Positions 17,755 through 27,211 of a DNA stretch of 64,000 nt are shown one piece after another. How positions within the stretch are numbered: the stretch's first letter is position 1; every line of letters starts with the position of its first letter. The stretch is taken from the NCBI GenBank assembly GCA_938018055.1, contig CALIKL010000010.1:1-64000 (forward strand). Direction: 5' to 3'. Source of the stretch: an uncultured bacterium. Its GTDB lineage: Bacteria > Bacteroidota > Rhodothermia > Rhodothermales > UBA10348. The translations under genes were made by a program, and so were the position numbers. Below the pieces are notes generated by a model that saw only the letters and a program-made list of their open reading frames with translations, had not been told where the DNA came from and made no database searches.

Positions 17755-18993
17755 TTATTCGTACCGGAGGGCTTCGATGGGAGGAGCTTTTGCAGCCGAC
17801 CACGCAGGGGCCAGACCGAACACGGTACCGATGGCTACACAGATGATGAAGGCCATGGCCACCGTGCCCAGATCCAGACTAGCCGGTAACACGGCGCCAA
17901 TCAGCATGGACAATGGGAAGGCAAGCGCCACCCCAATCAGGCCACCGACCATACAGATTACAACAGCTTCCACGAGGAACTGCATCAGGATGCTGATGCG
18001 ACGAGCACCCACGGCTTTTCGCACACCGATCTCGCGCGTGCGCTCGCGGACGGTGACAAACATGATGTTCATGACCCCAATTCCACCCACGAGCAAGGCC
18101 AGCGCTGTCAATCCGATCCCGATGCCAAATATGGCATTCTTGATAGGCTCGATCGTGGCACGAAGGGTTTCTTGCTCGTTGATTTCAAAATTGTCTTCTT
18201 CTTGCACCGTGAGGCCTCGGGACAGACGGGCCACTCCACGAATCTCATCCTTGGCTATATCCAGTGCTACGCCATCAACGATCTTCGCACGAATACTGAC
18301 ATCACGCCAGCGCATACCAAAGTACTTTTTGAACGTATTGAAGGGAATCTGCACAGACCAATCTTCTGATGCGCTGCCTTCGGCCCCTTGCCCCTGACGG
18401 GTCATCACAGCGATCACCCGGAAGGTGTTGCCTGCAATCTTCAGTTCCTTGCCTAACGGGTTTCCGAATGGAAACAGCTCATCGGCGACGCTGGCTCCGA
18501 TAATGGCCACATTCCGAGCACCCTGATCATCAAAGGGGGTGACAAAGTAGCCTTCAGCCAGATCGACGACGTGGACATCACCATAATTGGCTTGCACACC
18601 CATTATGCGAGTCGATGAGATCGACTGATAATCGGTTTTCAGAGAGCGAGCCGTACTAACCACAGCGGTTGCCGCACGGACCATGCGTGATCGTTCATTC
18701 AGGTCGGTTGCCAGATCCGCAGTGATGTTTGGGCGGTTGATGTACTCCCACCACTTGAATCCCGGTCCACTGACCCAGGGCCACTTCTCGATATAGACCA
18801 CATCGGTACCCAGGGTGGCAATATCATTTTCAAACCCCTGTTCAATCCCATTGACCACCGTGGCCATTCCCGTCACCGACACGATCCCGATAATGATGCC
18901 GAGCGTCGTGAGCACAGAGCGCATCTTGTTCGACCATACCGCTCTGACAGCAATCAGGACAGACTCGAAAAACTCGAACAGGAATCGGCGCAC
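17755..18993 (-). CDS. MacB-like ABC transporter permease (first of a pair)
   Basis: This 412-residue permease is paralogous to its downstream neighbour. It has an N-terminal helix (VLTTLGIIIGIVSVTGMATV), a MacB periplasmic domain, and three C-terminal helices including TVRERTREIGVRKAVGARR. The N-terminal 20 residues (RRFLFEFFESVLIAVRAVW) form the typical coupling helix. The stop is 2 bp before the next gene. The ATPase must be encoded elsewhere. The pair is divergent from the small DUF5989 gene. Confidence 0.9.
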   Translation of the reverse strand: MRRFLFEFFESVLIAVRAVWSNKMRSVLTTLGIIIGIVSVTGMATVVNGIEQGFENDIATLGTDVVYIEKWPWVSGPGFKWWEYINRPNITADLATDLNERSRMVRAATAVVSTARSLKTDYQSISSTRIMGVQANYGDVHVVDLAEGYFVTPFDDQGARNVAIIGASVADELFPFGNPLGKELKIAGNTFRVIAVMTRQGQGAEGSASEDWSVQIPFNTFKKYFGMRWRDVSIRAKIVDGVALDIAKDEIRGVARLSRGLTVQEEDNFEINEQETLRATIEPIKNAIFGIGIGLTALALLVGGIGVMNIMFVTVRERTREIGVRKAVGARRISILMQFLVEAVVICMVGGLIGVALAFPLSMLIGAVLPASLDLGTVAMAFIICVAIGTVFGLAPAWSAAKAPPIEALRYE

Positions 18994-19157
18994 GAATGGA
19001 GTGGGTTGGCTTCAGGTTCATGCACGTACGAAGGCTAATTGGCCGTGTTGCACCTTCATGCTGAACAAATTTGATCTTCGGCAAGTCTCCAAATTAGAGG
19101 AACAAACCGCATCCAGAACGGATTTCCCGATCGATGATGTCCCAAACCTCGAAGAAC

Positions 19158-19316
19158 ATGAGCAAACTGCGTGTACTCGGCGAATTCTGGCAGTTTCTGA
19201 AAGTGCGCAAGAAATTCTGGCTCGCCCCTATTCTTGTCGTCTTGCTGCTGCTCAGCCTGGTCATCGTGCTGGCGCAGGGTTCTGCGCTTGCTCCATTTAT
19301 CTACGCGCTCTTCTAG
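19158..19316 (+). CDS. DUF5989 family small membrane protein
   Basis: This small protein has 52 residues from this ATG, or 60 if the upstream ATG at 19134 is used. It has a basic start (MSKLRVLGEFWQFLKVRKKFW), a single membrane helix (LAPILVVLLLLSLVIVLAQ), and a short end, GSALAPFIYALF. This matches the DUF5989 family, whose members share the KKFWLxP and APFIYxLF motifs. Many homologues sit beside SxtJ-like or carbamoyltransferase genes, but here it is alone, between divergent permease genes and a GNAT gene that converges on it. The function is unknown. Confidence 0.8.
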   Translation: MSKLRVLGEFWQFLKVRKKFWLAPILVVLLLLSLVIVLAQGSALAPFIYALF

Positions 19317-19340
19317 GCACTGGGCCACGCGCAAGGATGC

Positions 19341-19832
19341 TTAAGACTCCAGATCCAGCCGTTTTTCGAACCGTAGTCGGTATTCCCGATAGGCACTGTT
19401 GAAATCTGACTTGGTCAGCTGAAAACCCTGGGCAAGGGCCAAGATGGTCATGCCCGGATGCAGGTTCGGAAACGTATCGAAAGCAAGCCTTCGGTAGCCC
19501 TGCTGCTGAACCCGTCGCATCATATCCCCCAGGAGGGCAATGGCAATTCCGCGTCGACGGAAATCAGGCATGACGCCACCTTTCGCACTGTAAAACGTGT
19601 GGCGACTTTCTCGATAGCCGATCTTGAAAGCAATGGGCTCGCCGTCAATCAGCGCTTCCAGAATGAGCAAGTCATCGCGATCGAAGCTATTGATGATGCG
19701 CTCTTCCCTGAATATGGTTCGATTCATTTCACGAATCGCGGCGATGCCTTCAAGGGGGATCTCACGTATCACCATCCCCGGGACGTCAGGGGCATGCACG
19801 GTCAGAGGTGGCGTGTAATCGAAGCGCTCCAT
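19341..19832 (-). CDS. GNAT family N-acetyltransferase
   Basis: This 163-residue protein has a GNAT fold. The acetyl-CoA pyrophosphate-binding loop is visible as RRRGIAIALL (residues about 98-107), preceded by VMPDFRR, and the later segment has RRLAFDTFPNLHPGMT. The alpha1 region has NRTIFREERIINSFD. I chose the ATG at 19832; a TTG three codons upstream would overlap the helicase stop. The acceptor cannot be predicted. It follows the helicase gene after 5 bp, so it probably shares its transcript. Confidence 0.82.
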   Translation of the reverse strand: MERFDYTPPLTVHAPDVPGMVIREIPLEGIAAIREMNRTIFREERIINSFDRDDLLILEALIDGEPIAFKIGYRESRHTFYSAKGGVMPDFRRRGIAIALLGDMMRRVQQQGYRRLAFDTFPNLHPGMTILALAQGFQLTKSDFNSAYREYRLRFEKRLDLES

Positions 19833-19837
19833 GGCAA

Positions 19838-21946
19838 TCAAAAAGGAAGATCATCCAGGCTATCGGACGCATCATGGGACGGTTGGTTCGGCGCCTCCAG
19901 GGTTCGGGAAGGACCGGGTAACCCGTCCTGAAGTCTCGAGGATCCGTCATCAGGAACGGCGTCACGGGGTGCTTCGACCAAGGTACATGGCTCCAGGATC
20001 GTATCAGGGAGGCCTTCCAGAAAGCGACTTGGTTTGGTGAAGTACTGACCTTCATAGCGCCTGAATTGCACCATGGGATACGACAGAAAAAGCTGGTCTT
20101 CTGCTCGTGTGATGGCAACATAAAGGAGTCTCAGTTCCTCATCCATTGCCTCTGCATCTCCAACGGAATAGGAGGAAGGAAGTACGCCATCCAGGGACTG
20201 AATCACGAAAACTGACTTGAACTCAAGGCCCTTGGCTGAATGGATCGTTGAAAGTACGAGCGGTGGTTCATCCTTCTCTTCCTTCTCCACATCTACAGCG
20301 CTCAGCTCGATGGGGTCCAGTGCCAGCGAGTCCAGCAAGGATGCTCGATCTGCAAACCGTGACGCGACCCCAGTCAAATGCTCAAGGTCCGTCTCCCGTT
20401 TGGGATAGTCTTCGGTGTATGTCTCCCGCAAGATCGGAGCGTAGTAAGCGAGAATCGATTCCAGCTGTTCATCCAGTGGTGATTCATGCTGGCGTAAGCG
20501 CCCCAGCACATCGAACAACCGGGACAGAGACGCTACATATGCGGCAGAAAACGGAGATCCATCGGTTGTGTATCGCGGGGCCTCCGCTCCCTGAACCCAT
20601 TCAATAATGCGTCCTGCCGTCTTTGGTCCAATACCATCAAGAAGCTGCAGGATGCGATTCCAGGCGACCACATCACGCGGATTTTCAAGCACCTTCAGGT
20701 AAGCGATCACATCTTTGATATGGGCAGCTTCAGCCAACTTCAGGCCGCCATATTTCACGAAAGGGATGCCCCGCTTGTTGAGCTCAACCTCCAGGTCATA
20801 GGAATTGTGTCCACTTCGAAACAGGACAGCCATGCGATTGAGCGGTTCTCCTTGCTCTCGCAGCGCCAGGATCATCTGGGACACGAAGCGGCTTTCGAAT
20901 CGGTCATCCGGGGCTGGTACAATTCCCGGTAAATCACCTTTCCCTCGTTCGGTGTAGAGGCGTTTGTCGAAGCGGTGCTTGGCCTGGGTGAGCACTTCGT
21001 TCGCCAGATCCAGAATAGCCTGGGTAGATCGATAGTTGTGCTCCAGCTTGATGACCGAGGCCCCGGCATACTCTTCAGGAAACCGAAGAATATTACCCAT
21101 GTCTGCTCCTCGAAATCGGTAAATACTCTGGGCATCGTCACCTACCACCATCACATTTCCGTGAACACTGGAAAGAGCTTTTACGAGGAGCGCTTGTGCG
21201 CGATTGGTGTCCTGATACTCATCGACAAGAACGTAACGACAGGCTGAGGCCACCTCCCGGAGAACACCCGGATCTTGTTGGAAAAGCTTCAAGGTCAGAA
21301 TGAGCAAGTCATCGTAGTCCATCAGCCCCTGTTCTTTCTTGTACTGCACGTACTGCTCGAAGAGACCATTGAGCGGCTCCAGGAACTCAAGAAAGTGGGG
21401 ATAAGCAGATTCCAGAACACTATCGAGGGATTGCCCGGTATTGCGAATCGAGGAGAAGATCGAAGCAATGGTCCGCTTTTTCGGAAAACGCCGATCCTTG
21501 AAACGGGCCGCTACCGGTCCCCGCAGCAGATCTACGACATCAGCCGCGTCTTGAGCGTCCAAAACAGTGAAACCGTTTGGATACCCCAGCTTGGCAGCAT
21601 ATTGCTTCAACAGCATCAAACAGAACGCATGGAACGTACCGCCCCGCACGCGCGAGCAGCGCCCGTCGAGTAAAGTCGAAGCACGCGTCAGCATCTGCTG
21701 GGACGCCCGTCGAGTAAACGTGAGAAGCACCAGTTGCTCAGGAGCCACCCCATGACCAACAAGCCAGGCAACGCGGTGAATCAAGGTGCGCGTTTTCCCC
21801 GTTCCTGCTCCGGCAACTACGAGGACCGGTCCTGCGCCCCAGGTTGCCGCCTCATACTGCTTTTCATTAAGTGCTTCCCGGAAGTCCAATCCTTCTGGAT
21901 CGGCAACCGGAAACTCTTCAGGTGAGATGACAATGCGACGCGCCAT
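19838..21946 (-). CDS. UvrD/PcrA-type ATP-dependent DNA helicase
   Basis: This superfamily 1A 3'-5' helicase of 702 residues acts in DNA repair and replication restart. It begins RRIVISPEEFPVADPEG, then has the Q motif region LNEKQYEAA. Walker A is AGAGTGKTRT (residues about 48-57), motif Ia is TFTRRASQQM, motif II is YVLVDEYQDTN, motif III is VVGDDAQSIYRFRGA, motif IV is LEHNYRS, motif V is LSTIHSAKGLEF, and motif VI is LLYVAITRAEDQL. The frame stays open upstream to 22540 but runs through parA in antisense, so the ATG at 21946 is the start. The C-terminus lacks an obvious Tudor domain. Confidence 0.94.
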   Translation of the reverse strand: MARRIVISPEEFPVADPEGLDFREALNEKQYEAATWGAGPVLVVAGAGTGKTRTLIHRVAWLVGHGVAPEQLVLLTFTRRASQQMLTRASTLLDGRCSRVRGGTFHAFCLMLLKQYAAKLGYPNGFTVLDAQDAADVVDLLRGPVAARFKDRRFPKKRTIASIFSSIRNTGQSLDSVLESAYPHFLEFLEPLNGLFEQYVQYKKEQGLMDYDDLLILTLKLFQQDPGVLREVASACRYVLVDEYQDTNRAQALLVKALSSVHGNVMVVGDDAQSIYRFRGADMGNILRFPEEYAGASVIKLEHNYRSTQAILDLANEVLTQAKHRFDKRLYTERGKGDLPGIVPAPDDRFESRFVSQMILALREQGEPLNRMAVLFRSGHNSYDLEVELNKRGIPFVKYGGLKLAEAAHIKDVIAYLKVLENPRDVVAWNRILQLLDGIGPKTAGRIIEWVQGAEAPRYTTDGSPFSAAYVASLSRLFDVLGRLRQHESPLDEQLESILAYYAPILRETYTEDYPKRETDLEHLTGVASRFADRASLLDSLALDPIELSAVDVEKEEKDEPPLVLSTIHSAKGLEFKSVFVIQSLDGVLPSSYSVGDAEAMDEELRLLYVAITRAEDQLFLSYPMVQFRRYEGQYFTKPSRFLEGLPDTILEPCTLVEAPRDAVPDDGSSRLQDGLPGPSRTLEAPNQPSHDASDSLDDLPF

Positions 21947-22106
21947 GAGATGAACAACACGCGCCCGAGCGATACGATCCCGGCCAAGATCAGCGGACAT
22001 TTCGTGGATAACTCGTCCCCTGTGAAGGCCCTCTTCGGTGGAAGCGCGCCACGGGTCTTCATAGATTCGATAGCTATACGAAGAACAACCCGGTTCCGGA
22101 CCCGAT

Positions 22107-22925
22107 ATGGGAAAAATCATCGCTGTAGCCAACCAAAAGGGAGGTGTGGGTAAAACCACGACCGCGGTGAACCTGGCTGCCTCACTGGCAGCCATGGAAC
22201 ATCCGACGCTGCTTCTGGATTTTGATCCACAGGCCAACGGAACATCCGGCGTCGGCATCGACCCTCGTGAAGTAGAGGGATCATCGTACGAGATCCTGAT
22301 TGGCACGCTGCCAGCTGAAAACGCAATTGTAGAAACGGAATCTCCGTACCTCTCCCTCATTCCGAGCCACATCAATTTGGTTGGCGCAGAGATCGAGATG
22401 GTTGAATTCCCCGATCGTGAGCGCATGTTATCACGTGCTCTGGCACCCATACGCGACCGATACGACTTCATCATCATTGACTGCCCGCCGTCACTGGGGC
22501 TGCTGACCCTGAATGCACTGACGGCTTCAGACTCGGTCATTATCCCGGTTCAGGCGGAGTACTTCGCACTGGAAGGTCTCGGACAATTGCTGAATACCAT
22601 CAAACTGGTACGCCAACATCTCAATCCCGCTCTGGACATTGAAGGTGTGGTACTGACCATGTTTGATACACGGTTACGATTGGCCAACCAGGTGGCCGGC
22701 GAGGTCCGCCGCTATTTCGGGGAGAAAGTTTTCAATACCATAGTCCAGCGGAATGTGCGATTGTCCGAGGCACCGAGTTTTGGCCGTCCCGTTTTGCTTT
22801 ATGACGCTACGAGCACCGGGTCCCGGAATTACATCGGCCTGGCCAGAGAAGTCCTGCGAGCCAATCGTCATGTGTTTGAAACGGTAGAAGAAGATGCCTC
22901 CGGGCAGCATGGGGATCACGAATGA
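22107..22925 (+). CDS. parA: Chromosome partitioning ATPase ParA
   Basis: This 272-residue Soj/ParA-type ATPase moves ParB-parS complexes over the nucleoid. It has a deviant Walker [10 protein letters not shown] (residues about 10-18), Walker A' [10 protein letters not shown], Walker [12 protein letters not shown], and the ParA signature [23 protein letters not shown]. It is divergent from the helicase gene and its stop overlaps parB by 4 bp (ATGA), the normal operon layout. No 14- to 16-bp parS-like GTTTCACGTGAAAC site was found nearby. Confidence 0.95.
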   Translation: MGKIIAVANQKGGVGKTTTAVNLAASLAAMEHPTLLLDFDPQANGTSGVGIDPREVEGSSYEILIGTLPAENAIVETESPYLSLIPSHINLVGAEIEMVEFPDRERMLSRALAPIRDRYDFIIIDCPPSLGLLTLNALTASDSVIIPVQAEYFALEGLGQLLNTIKLVRQHLNPALDIEGVVLTMFDTRLRLANQVAGEVRRYFGEKVFNTIVQRNVRLSEAPSFGRPVLLYDATSTGSRNYIGLAREVLRANRHVFETVEEDASGQHGDHE

Positions 22926-23854
22926 GTAAGCAGAAATCAGCCCTCGGGCGAGGACTCGGAGCACTGCTGCCGGATTCGGACGATAATGCTTCAAAGCCAG
23001 CCGGCATCGAAAGCACGAAGCTCTACAATTTCGACGAGCGAATCCGAGCCGCTGGAACGATTGCGGAAATTGAAGTGGGAAAGGTCTCTCCGAACCCCTA
23101 TCAGCCTCGTACCCATTTTGATGAAACGGCTCTTCAGGAGTTGTCGGCATCTATCAAGCAGCTTGGCATTATCCAGCCCATTACGGTTCGAAAGACGGGA
23201 ACGGATCGGTATGAGCTCATTTCGGGAGAGCGGCGCCTGAAAGCAGCGCGCATGGCCGGTTTGAGTGCCGTTCCAGCCTTTGTCAGGGAAGCAGACAGCG
23301 AGGCCATGTTGGAAATGGCCATCGTTGAAAACGTGCAGCGAGAGCAGCTCAATCCGATCGAAGTAGCACTGGGCTATCAGCGCCTGGTCGACGAATGCGC
23401 CATGACCCAGGAGGAGGTTGCGACGAAAGTGGGCAAGAATCGCTCAACCATTGCCAACTTCCTCCGACTTCTGAACCTTCCTCCACTCATTCAGGCCGGC
23501 TTGCGGGATGGTGTATTGACCACTGGTCATGCCCGAGCCCTCCTTCCATTGGAAGACGAGACCCTGCAGCAATCTCTCATGGACGAGATCGCTGCAGCAG
23601 GGATGTCTGTTCGCGAGGTCGAGCAAAAAGTCAGGCAGCTTCTGAAGCCGCCATCAAAACCGTCAAAGAAATCTTCCAAGCAAGTAGACCAAGCAGTGTC
23701 TGCTGAGATGGGTGCCATGGCTGACCGTATGCGACGGGCCCTCGGTACCAAAGTACAGATCAAGCCCGGCGTAGAAGGCAAAGGAGGGCGTGTCGAGCTG
23801 GACTACTACTCGGACGAGGATCTGGAGCGCATCGTTGATTTCTTCGAACGGTAG
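22922..23854 (+). CDS. parB: Chromosome partitioning protein ParB
   Basis: This 310-residue CTP-dependent DNA clamp binds parS and loads ParA and SMC. It starts [15 protein letters not shown]. The ParB/Srx CTPase domain is at about 45-140 with [12 protein letters not shown], the arginine patch [12 protein letters not shown] and [12 protein letters not shown]. The helix-turn-helix domain follows at about 145-200 ([19 protein letters not shown]), and the C-terminal dimerization domain ends [11 protein letters not shown]. It overlaps parA by 4 bp and is followed after 5 bp by a DUF5683 gene. Confidence 0.95.
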   Translation: MSKQKSALGRGLGALLPDSDDNASKPAGIESTKLYNFDERIRAAGTIAEIEVGKVSPNPYQPRTHFDETALQELSASIKQLGIIQPITVRKTGTDRYELISGERRLKAARMAGLSAVPAFVREADSEAMLEMAIVENVQREQLNPIEVALGYQRLVDECAMTQEEVATKVGKNRSTIANFLRLLNLPPLIQAGLRDGVLTTGHARALLPLEDETLQQSLMDEIAAAGMSVREVEQKVRQLLKPPSKPSKKSSKQVDQAVSAEMGAMADRMRRALGTKVQIKPGVEGKGGRVELDYYSDEDLERIVDFFER

Positions 23855-23859
23855 ACGCG

Positions 23860-24477
23860 ATGTCTGTCCGATACGATGCGTTACGACGAGCGTTGGGTTT
23901 GCTGCTCCTGGCTGCGGTGATGACGACCCCGTCCCGTGCCCAACTGGTTCAAGGAGACAGTACGATTGTGGTGACCAGAGAATCGCATTCTCCCAATGGC
24001 GCCTTGTGGCGTGGAGCTGTCGTTCCCGGCTGGGGTCAGATCTACAACAGGCAATACATCAAGCTCCCCTTCGTTTACGGAGGCCTTGGCTTTTTGGCCT
24101 ATCGTGCAACGATCCGAAACAGTGACTACCAGCTGTATCGGAAAGCCTATCAGTACAAAGCGTGGCAAGAATTGGTCGAAGCAGGCGAGGCTGAATCCAA
24201 TCCGAAAATCGGCTTCAAAAGCTCCTATGACGAGATCGCTGCTGAATTTGGAGCTATTTCCTCTCGTCCGCTACAATCCCAAAGAAATATTTTTCGTCGA
24301 TCACGTGACTTTTCCTTCGTTGGCATCGGCTTAGTGTATGGTCTGGCGATGCTGGACGCTTTTGTAAGTGCGCACTTACTCGATTTTGACGTCGGAGAGG
24401 ACCTGAGTTTTCAGGCTGCACCGGCACCGGGCGGACTCCGCCTGTCAGCTCGATTCCACCTCGGTAATACCGAGTGA
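23860..24477 (+). CDS. DUF5683 domain membrane protein
   Basis: This 205-residue protein has a signal peptide (about 1-27, LLLAAVMTTPSRA) and the DUF5683 domain with the motifs WRGAVVPGWGQIYNRQYIK and YGGLGFLAY, two membrane segments near 66-78 and 150-170, and a polar C-terminus. The family is common in Bacteroidota next to parB or dapB, and its function is unknown. It directly follows parAB, so it is probably co-transcribed. A 26-bp perfect palindrome begins immediately after its stop codon. Confidence 0.82.
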   Translation: MSVRYDALRRALGLLLLAAVMTTPSRAQLVQGDSTIVVTRESHSPNGALWRGAVVPGWGQIYNRQYIKLPFVYGGLGFLAYRATIRNSDYQLYRKAYQYKAWQELVEAGEAESNPKIGFKSSYDEIAAEFGAISSRPLQSQRNIFRRSRDFSFVGIGLVYGLAMLDAFVSAHLLDFDVGEDLSFQAAPAPGGLRLSARFHLGNTE

Positions 24478-24503
24478 GGCGGTTCACCCTAGGGTGAACC
24501 GCC
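24478..24503. repeat. 26-bp perfect palindrome after the parAB operon
   Basis: The sequence GGCGGTTCACCCT is followed directly by its reverse complement, giving a perfect 13+13 palindrome with no spacer. It starts at the first base after the DUF5683 stop codon. There is no T-tract after it, so a classical intrinsic terminator is not evident. It could be a protein-binding operator or a hairpin that protects the 3' end of the mRNA. It does not match the parS consensus. Confidence 0.9.
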
Positions 24504-24703
24504 GGAACCCGTTTGGGGAACGTGCATTTGCAGGCGTTTGGTTTTCGTGGGCCACCAGAGGGCGCTTATCGTGGCTACACAACACATCCCTTGTGGATGA
24601 GAAGGTGTAACGATTCTCGACCTTCGCCCTACCATAACCATACGCTTTGGTCACGATGCCAATCGACGCCCAAACCGATGCTCTGAAATCGGGTTTCCGC
24701 ATT

Positions 24704-25987
24704 ATGTCTGACAGGTACACCAAGCCGACCGGCTCTTCGGGAGCTCCGGTCGCACCCGCGCAGCCCGCACTTTTTGACAAATGTGATCGGTTCTTCGACG
24801 AGAACGGACTGTTTGCCCAGGTCAAGGAAGCGGACCTCTACCCCTACTTTCGTCCTATCGAGAAAAATGATGGCACGCGCGCGATCATGGATGGACGCGA
24901 GATCATCATGGCGGGGTCGAATAATTATCTCGGTCTCCTGTCGGATCGCCGTGTGAAAAAAGCTGCCGAAGATGCCATTGAACAATATGGCTCCGGTTGC
25001 ACAGGGTCTCGGTTCCTCAACGGAACGCTCGACCTGCACCTGCAGCTCGAAGAGAGACTGGCGGAATTCATGGGAGCCGAAGCCTGTGTATTGTTCTCGA
25101 CAGGCTACATGACTAATCAGGGCGTGATCGAATCCCTAGCCAAGAAGGGCGATATCGTCTTTTCTGATAAGGACAACCATGCCTGCATCGTTGCCGGAAC
25201 CAAGGTGTCCATGGCAGACACAGTCCGCTTCAAGCACGATGACATGACGCACCTGCGTCGCATGCTTGAGAAAGCAGCAGTTGAGAGCCCGGACGCCGGC
25301 AAGTTCATCGTGACTGACGGTGTCTTCTCCATGAGCGGAGCGATTGCGAAGGTGCCGGAATTAGTTGCGTTGGCCGAAGAATTCGGTGCCGCCCTGATGC
25401 TGGATGATGCTCATGCCGTGGGCGTCATAGGTCCGGGCGGCCGCGGCAGCGCTGCTCATTTTGGCTTGTCCGATCGCGTTCACCTGACCACCGGCACATT
25501 CTCAAAAAGCTTTGCCTCACTCGGTGGCTTCGTAGTCGGTGACAAGAAAGTCATCGAATACATCCGCCATACGGCTTCTGCGCACATTTTCAGCGCCTCA
25601 ATGCCGCCGTCTGCCATTGCCACGGTTCTCAAATGCCTTGAGATTCTGATCGAAGAGCCAGAACGTCTCGATCGATTGTGGGAGATTTCTGATTACATGC
25701 GAGACGGATTCAAGTCCCTCGGGTTCAATGTCCTCAAGAGCCAGGCACCCATCATTCCAGTAGTCGCTATGACCATGCGAACCTGTCTTGAAATGTGGCA
25801 TGATCTTTTGGACGAAGGCGTATTCGTAAACGCAGTGATTCCACCTGCCGTACCTCAGGGACAGTCGCTTCTGCGTACATCCTACATGGCAACGCATACG
25901 AACGAAGACCTCGACTTTATTCTCGAAGCGTTCCGTCGGGTAGGATTGAAACATGGTGTCATTGCTCCGAACGGGTCCGCAGCATAA
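24704..25987 (+). CDS. spt: Serine palmitoyltransferase-like alpha-oxoamine synthase
   Basis: This pyridoxal-phosphate enzyme of the alpha-oxoamine synthase family condenses an amino acid with an acyl-CoA/ACP. The 427-residue protein (from the ATG at 24704; an ATG at 24656 would add 16) has the family motif TGSRFLNGTLDLHLQLEERLA, LDDAHAVGVIGPGG, and the PLP lysine in TFSKSFASLGG. The N-terminal segment LYPYFRPIE and the neighbour downstream favour serine palmitoyltransferase, the first step of sphingolipid synthesis, over 2-amino-3-ketobutyrate ligase or BioF. No bio or tdh genes are nearby. The substrate assignment is inferred. Confidence 0.8.
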   Translation: MSDRYTKPTGSSGAPVAPAQPALFDKCDRFFDENGLFAQVKEADLYPYFRPIEKNDGTRAIMDGREIIMAGSNNYLGLLSDRRVKKAAEDAIEQYGSGCTGSRFLNGTLDLHLQLEERLAEFMGAEACVLFSTGYMTNQGVIESLAKKGDIVFSDKDNHACIVAGTKVSMADTVRFKHDDMTHLRRMLEKAAVESPDAGKFIVTDGVFSMSGAIAKVPELVALAEEFGAALMLDDAHAVGVIGPGGRGSAAHFGLSDRVHLTTGTFSKSFASLGGFVVGDKKVIEYIRHTASAHIFSASMPPSAIATVLKCLEILIEEPERLDRLWEISDYMRDGFKSLGFNVLKSQAPIIPVVAMTMRTCLEMWHDLLDEGVFVNAVIPPAVPQGQSLLRTSYMATHTNEDLDFILEAFRRVGLKHGVIAPNGSAA

Positions 25988-26050
25988 GACTGCCTGTTGC
26001 ATCGTACCTTTGGTCATGCTGCATGATGCTTAGCGTAACCCCGTTCTCGC

Positions 26051-27211
26051 GTGCCTGACCTTCCCTCTTCGGTCCAGTCTGTTGAAGTTCGTCCCGTGCG
26101 ATCGCGACGCGATCGTCGGGCGTTCATCCAGTTTCCCTTCGATCTGTTCGGAGACACCGAAGTCTGGGTACCGCCCCTTCGTATAGATGTCGCAAAGCTG
26201 ATCAATCCGAAGAAGAATGCCTTCTTCGAACACGGTGACATGCAGCTCTTTTTGGCGAGGGACCAGAACGGCGTGGTGGTCGGTCGTATCGCGGGTATTC
26301 GAAACGGAATGCATCTCGAGAAATACGACGACGGCGTGGGCTTCTTCGGCTTTTTCGATACGATTGAAGATTCCGCTGTCGCCAAGGCCTTGCTGGACGC
26401 CGCTGCTGAATGGCTCATGGGGCAAGGACTGCGCGCCATGCGCGGTCCGACCAATCCTTCCATGAACGATGTGGCTGGACTTCTGGTGGATGGGTTCGAC
26501 AAGCAGCCTGCCATCCTGATGCCCTACAATCACCCGTGGTACGAGGGATTCCTTCTGGATTATGGCTTTGAACGTAAGATGACCATGTGGGCCTATTACG
26601 CCCACACGAGATTCTACAACAAGGAGAGAATGGACCGAGGCATCAGTCTCCTGCGGCGGCGTTTCCCTAATCTGACCATCAGGCAATTGGATATGAGCCG
26701 ATTCGAGGAAGAAGCCCGGCTCATCAAGGACATCTACAATGATGCCTGGTCCGAAAATTGGGGCCATGTGCCCATGACGGATTCCGAATTCAGTCAGCTC
26801 GCCAAGGACATGAAGCAGATCATCGATGAACGCCTTGTGTTGTTCGCCGAGATCGACGGCCAAGAAGTGGGGTTTTCCGTTTTGCTTCCCGATCTGAACT
26901 ATGTGTTCAAGACCATTCCCTCGGGCCGTCTGTTTCCGTTCGGACTCGTCAAACTCTTGAGTATGGCAACAAGCGGCGTTGTCCGAGAAGCACGAATGCC
27001 CCTCATGGGAGTGCGTAAGGCGCATCACGGAAAAGCCATCGATACCGTTCTCATACACGAAAGCGTGGTCAAGAGCTTGGAAGTTGGCATCCTGGCAGGA
27101 GAAATGAGCTGGATTCTGGACAGCAACAAAGTCCTGATCAATGCGCTCGAATCCATGGGCGGCATCAAGCAAAAGGAATACGCCATGTTCGAGGCAGTCA
27201 TCGATGGATAA
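26051..27211 (+). CDS. BcerS/YghO-like acyltransferase (bacterial ceramide synthase-like)
   Basis: This 386-residue cytoplasmic protein belongs to the GNAT-like family called YghO or BcerS-like. It has RPVRSRRDRRAFIQFPF at the start, NAFFEHGDMQLFLARD, RGPTNPSMNDVAGLLVDGF, PYNHPWYEGFLLDYGF and LMGVRKAHHGKAID, which are typical of the group. Bacterial ceramide synthase of alphaproteobacteria belongs to this group. Placed 63 bp downstream of a serine-palmitoyltransferase-like gene on the same strand, it most likely N-acylates the sphingoid base. The start is GTG at 26051. Acyl-transfer activity is inferred from family and context. Confidence 0.75.
   Translation: MPDLPSSVQSVEVRPVRSRRDRRAFIQFPFDLFGDTEVWVPPLRIDVAKLINPKKNAFFEHGDMQLFLARDQNGVVVGRIAGIRNGMHLEKYDDGVGFFGFFDTIEDSAVAKALLDAAAEWLMGQGLRAMRGPTNPSMNDVAGLLVDGFDKQPAILMPYNHPWYEGFLLDYGFERKMTMWAYYAHTRFYNKERMDRGISLLRRRFPNLTIRQLDMSRFEEEARLIKDIYNDAWSENWGHVPMTDSEFSQLAKDMKQIIDERLVLFAEIDGQEVGFSVLLPDLNYVFKTIPSGRLFPFGLVKLLSMATSGVVREARMPLMGVRKAHHGKAIDTVLIHESVVKSLEVGILAGEMSWILDSNKVLINALESMGGIKQKEYAMFEAVIDG

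Noticed and set aside
21947-22540. N-terminal extension of the UvrD helicase to 22540
   Set aside because: The extra residues are antisense to parA and carry no helicase motif. The ATG at 21946 gives the normal N-terminus.
24478-24503. A parS site near parAB
   Set aside because: The palindrome core GGTTCACCCTAGGGTGAACC differs from the parS GTTTCACGTGAAAC core in the centre.
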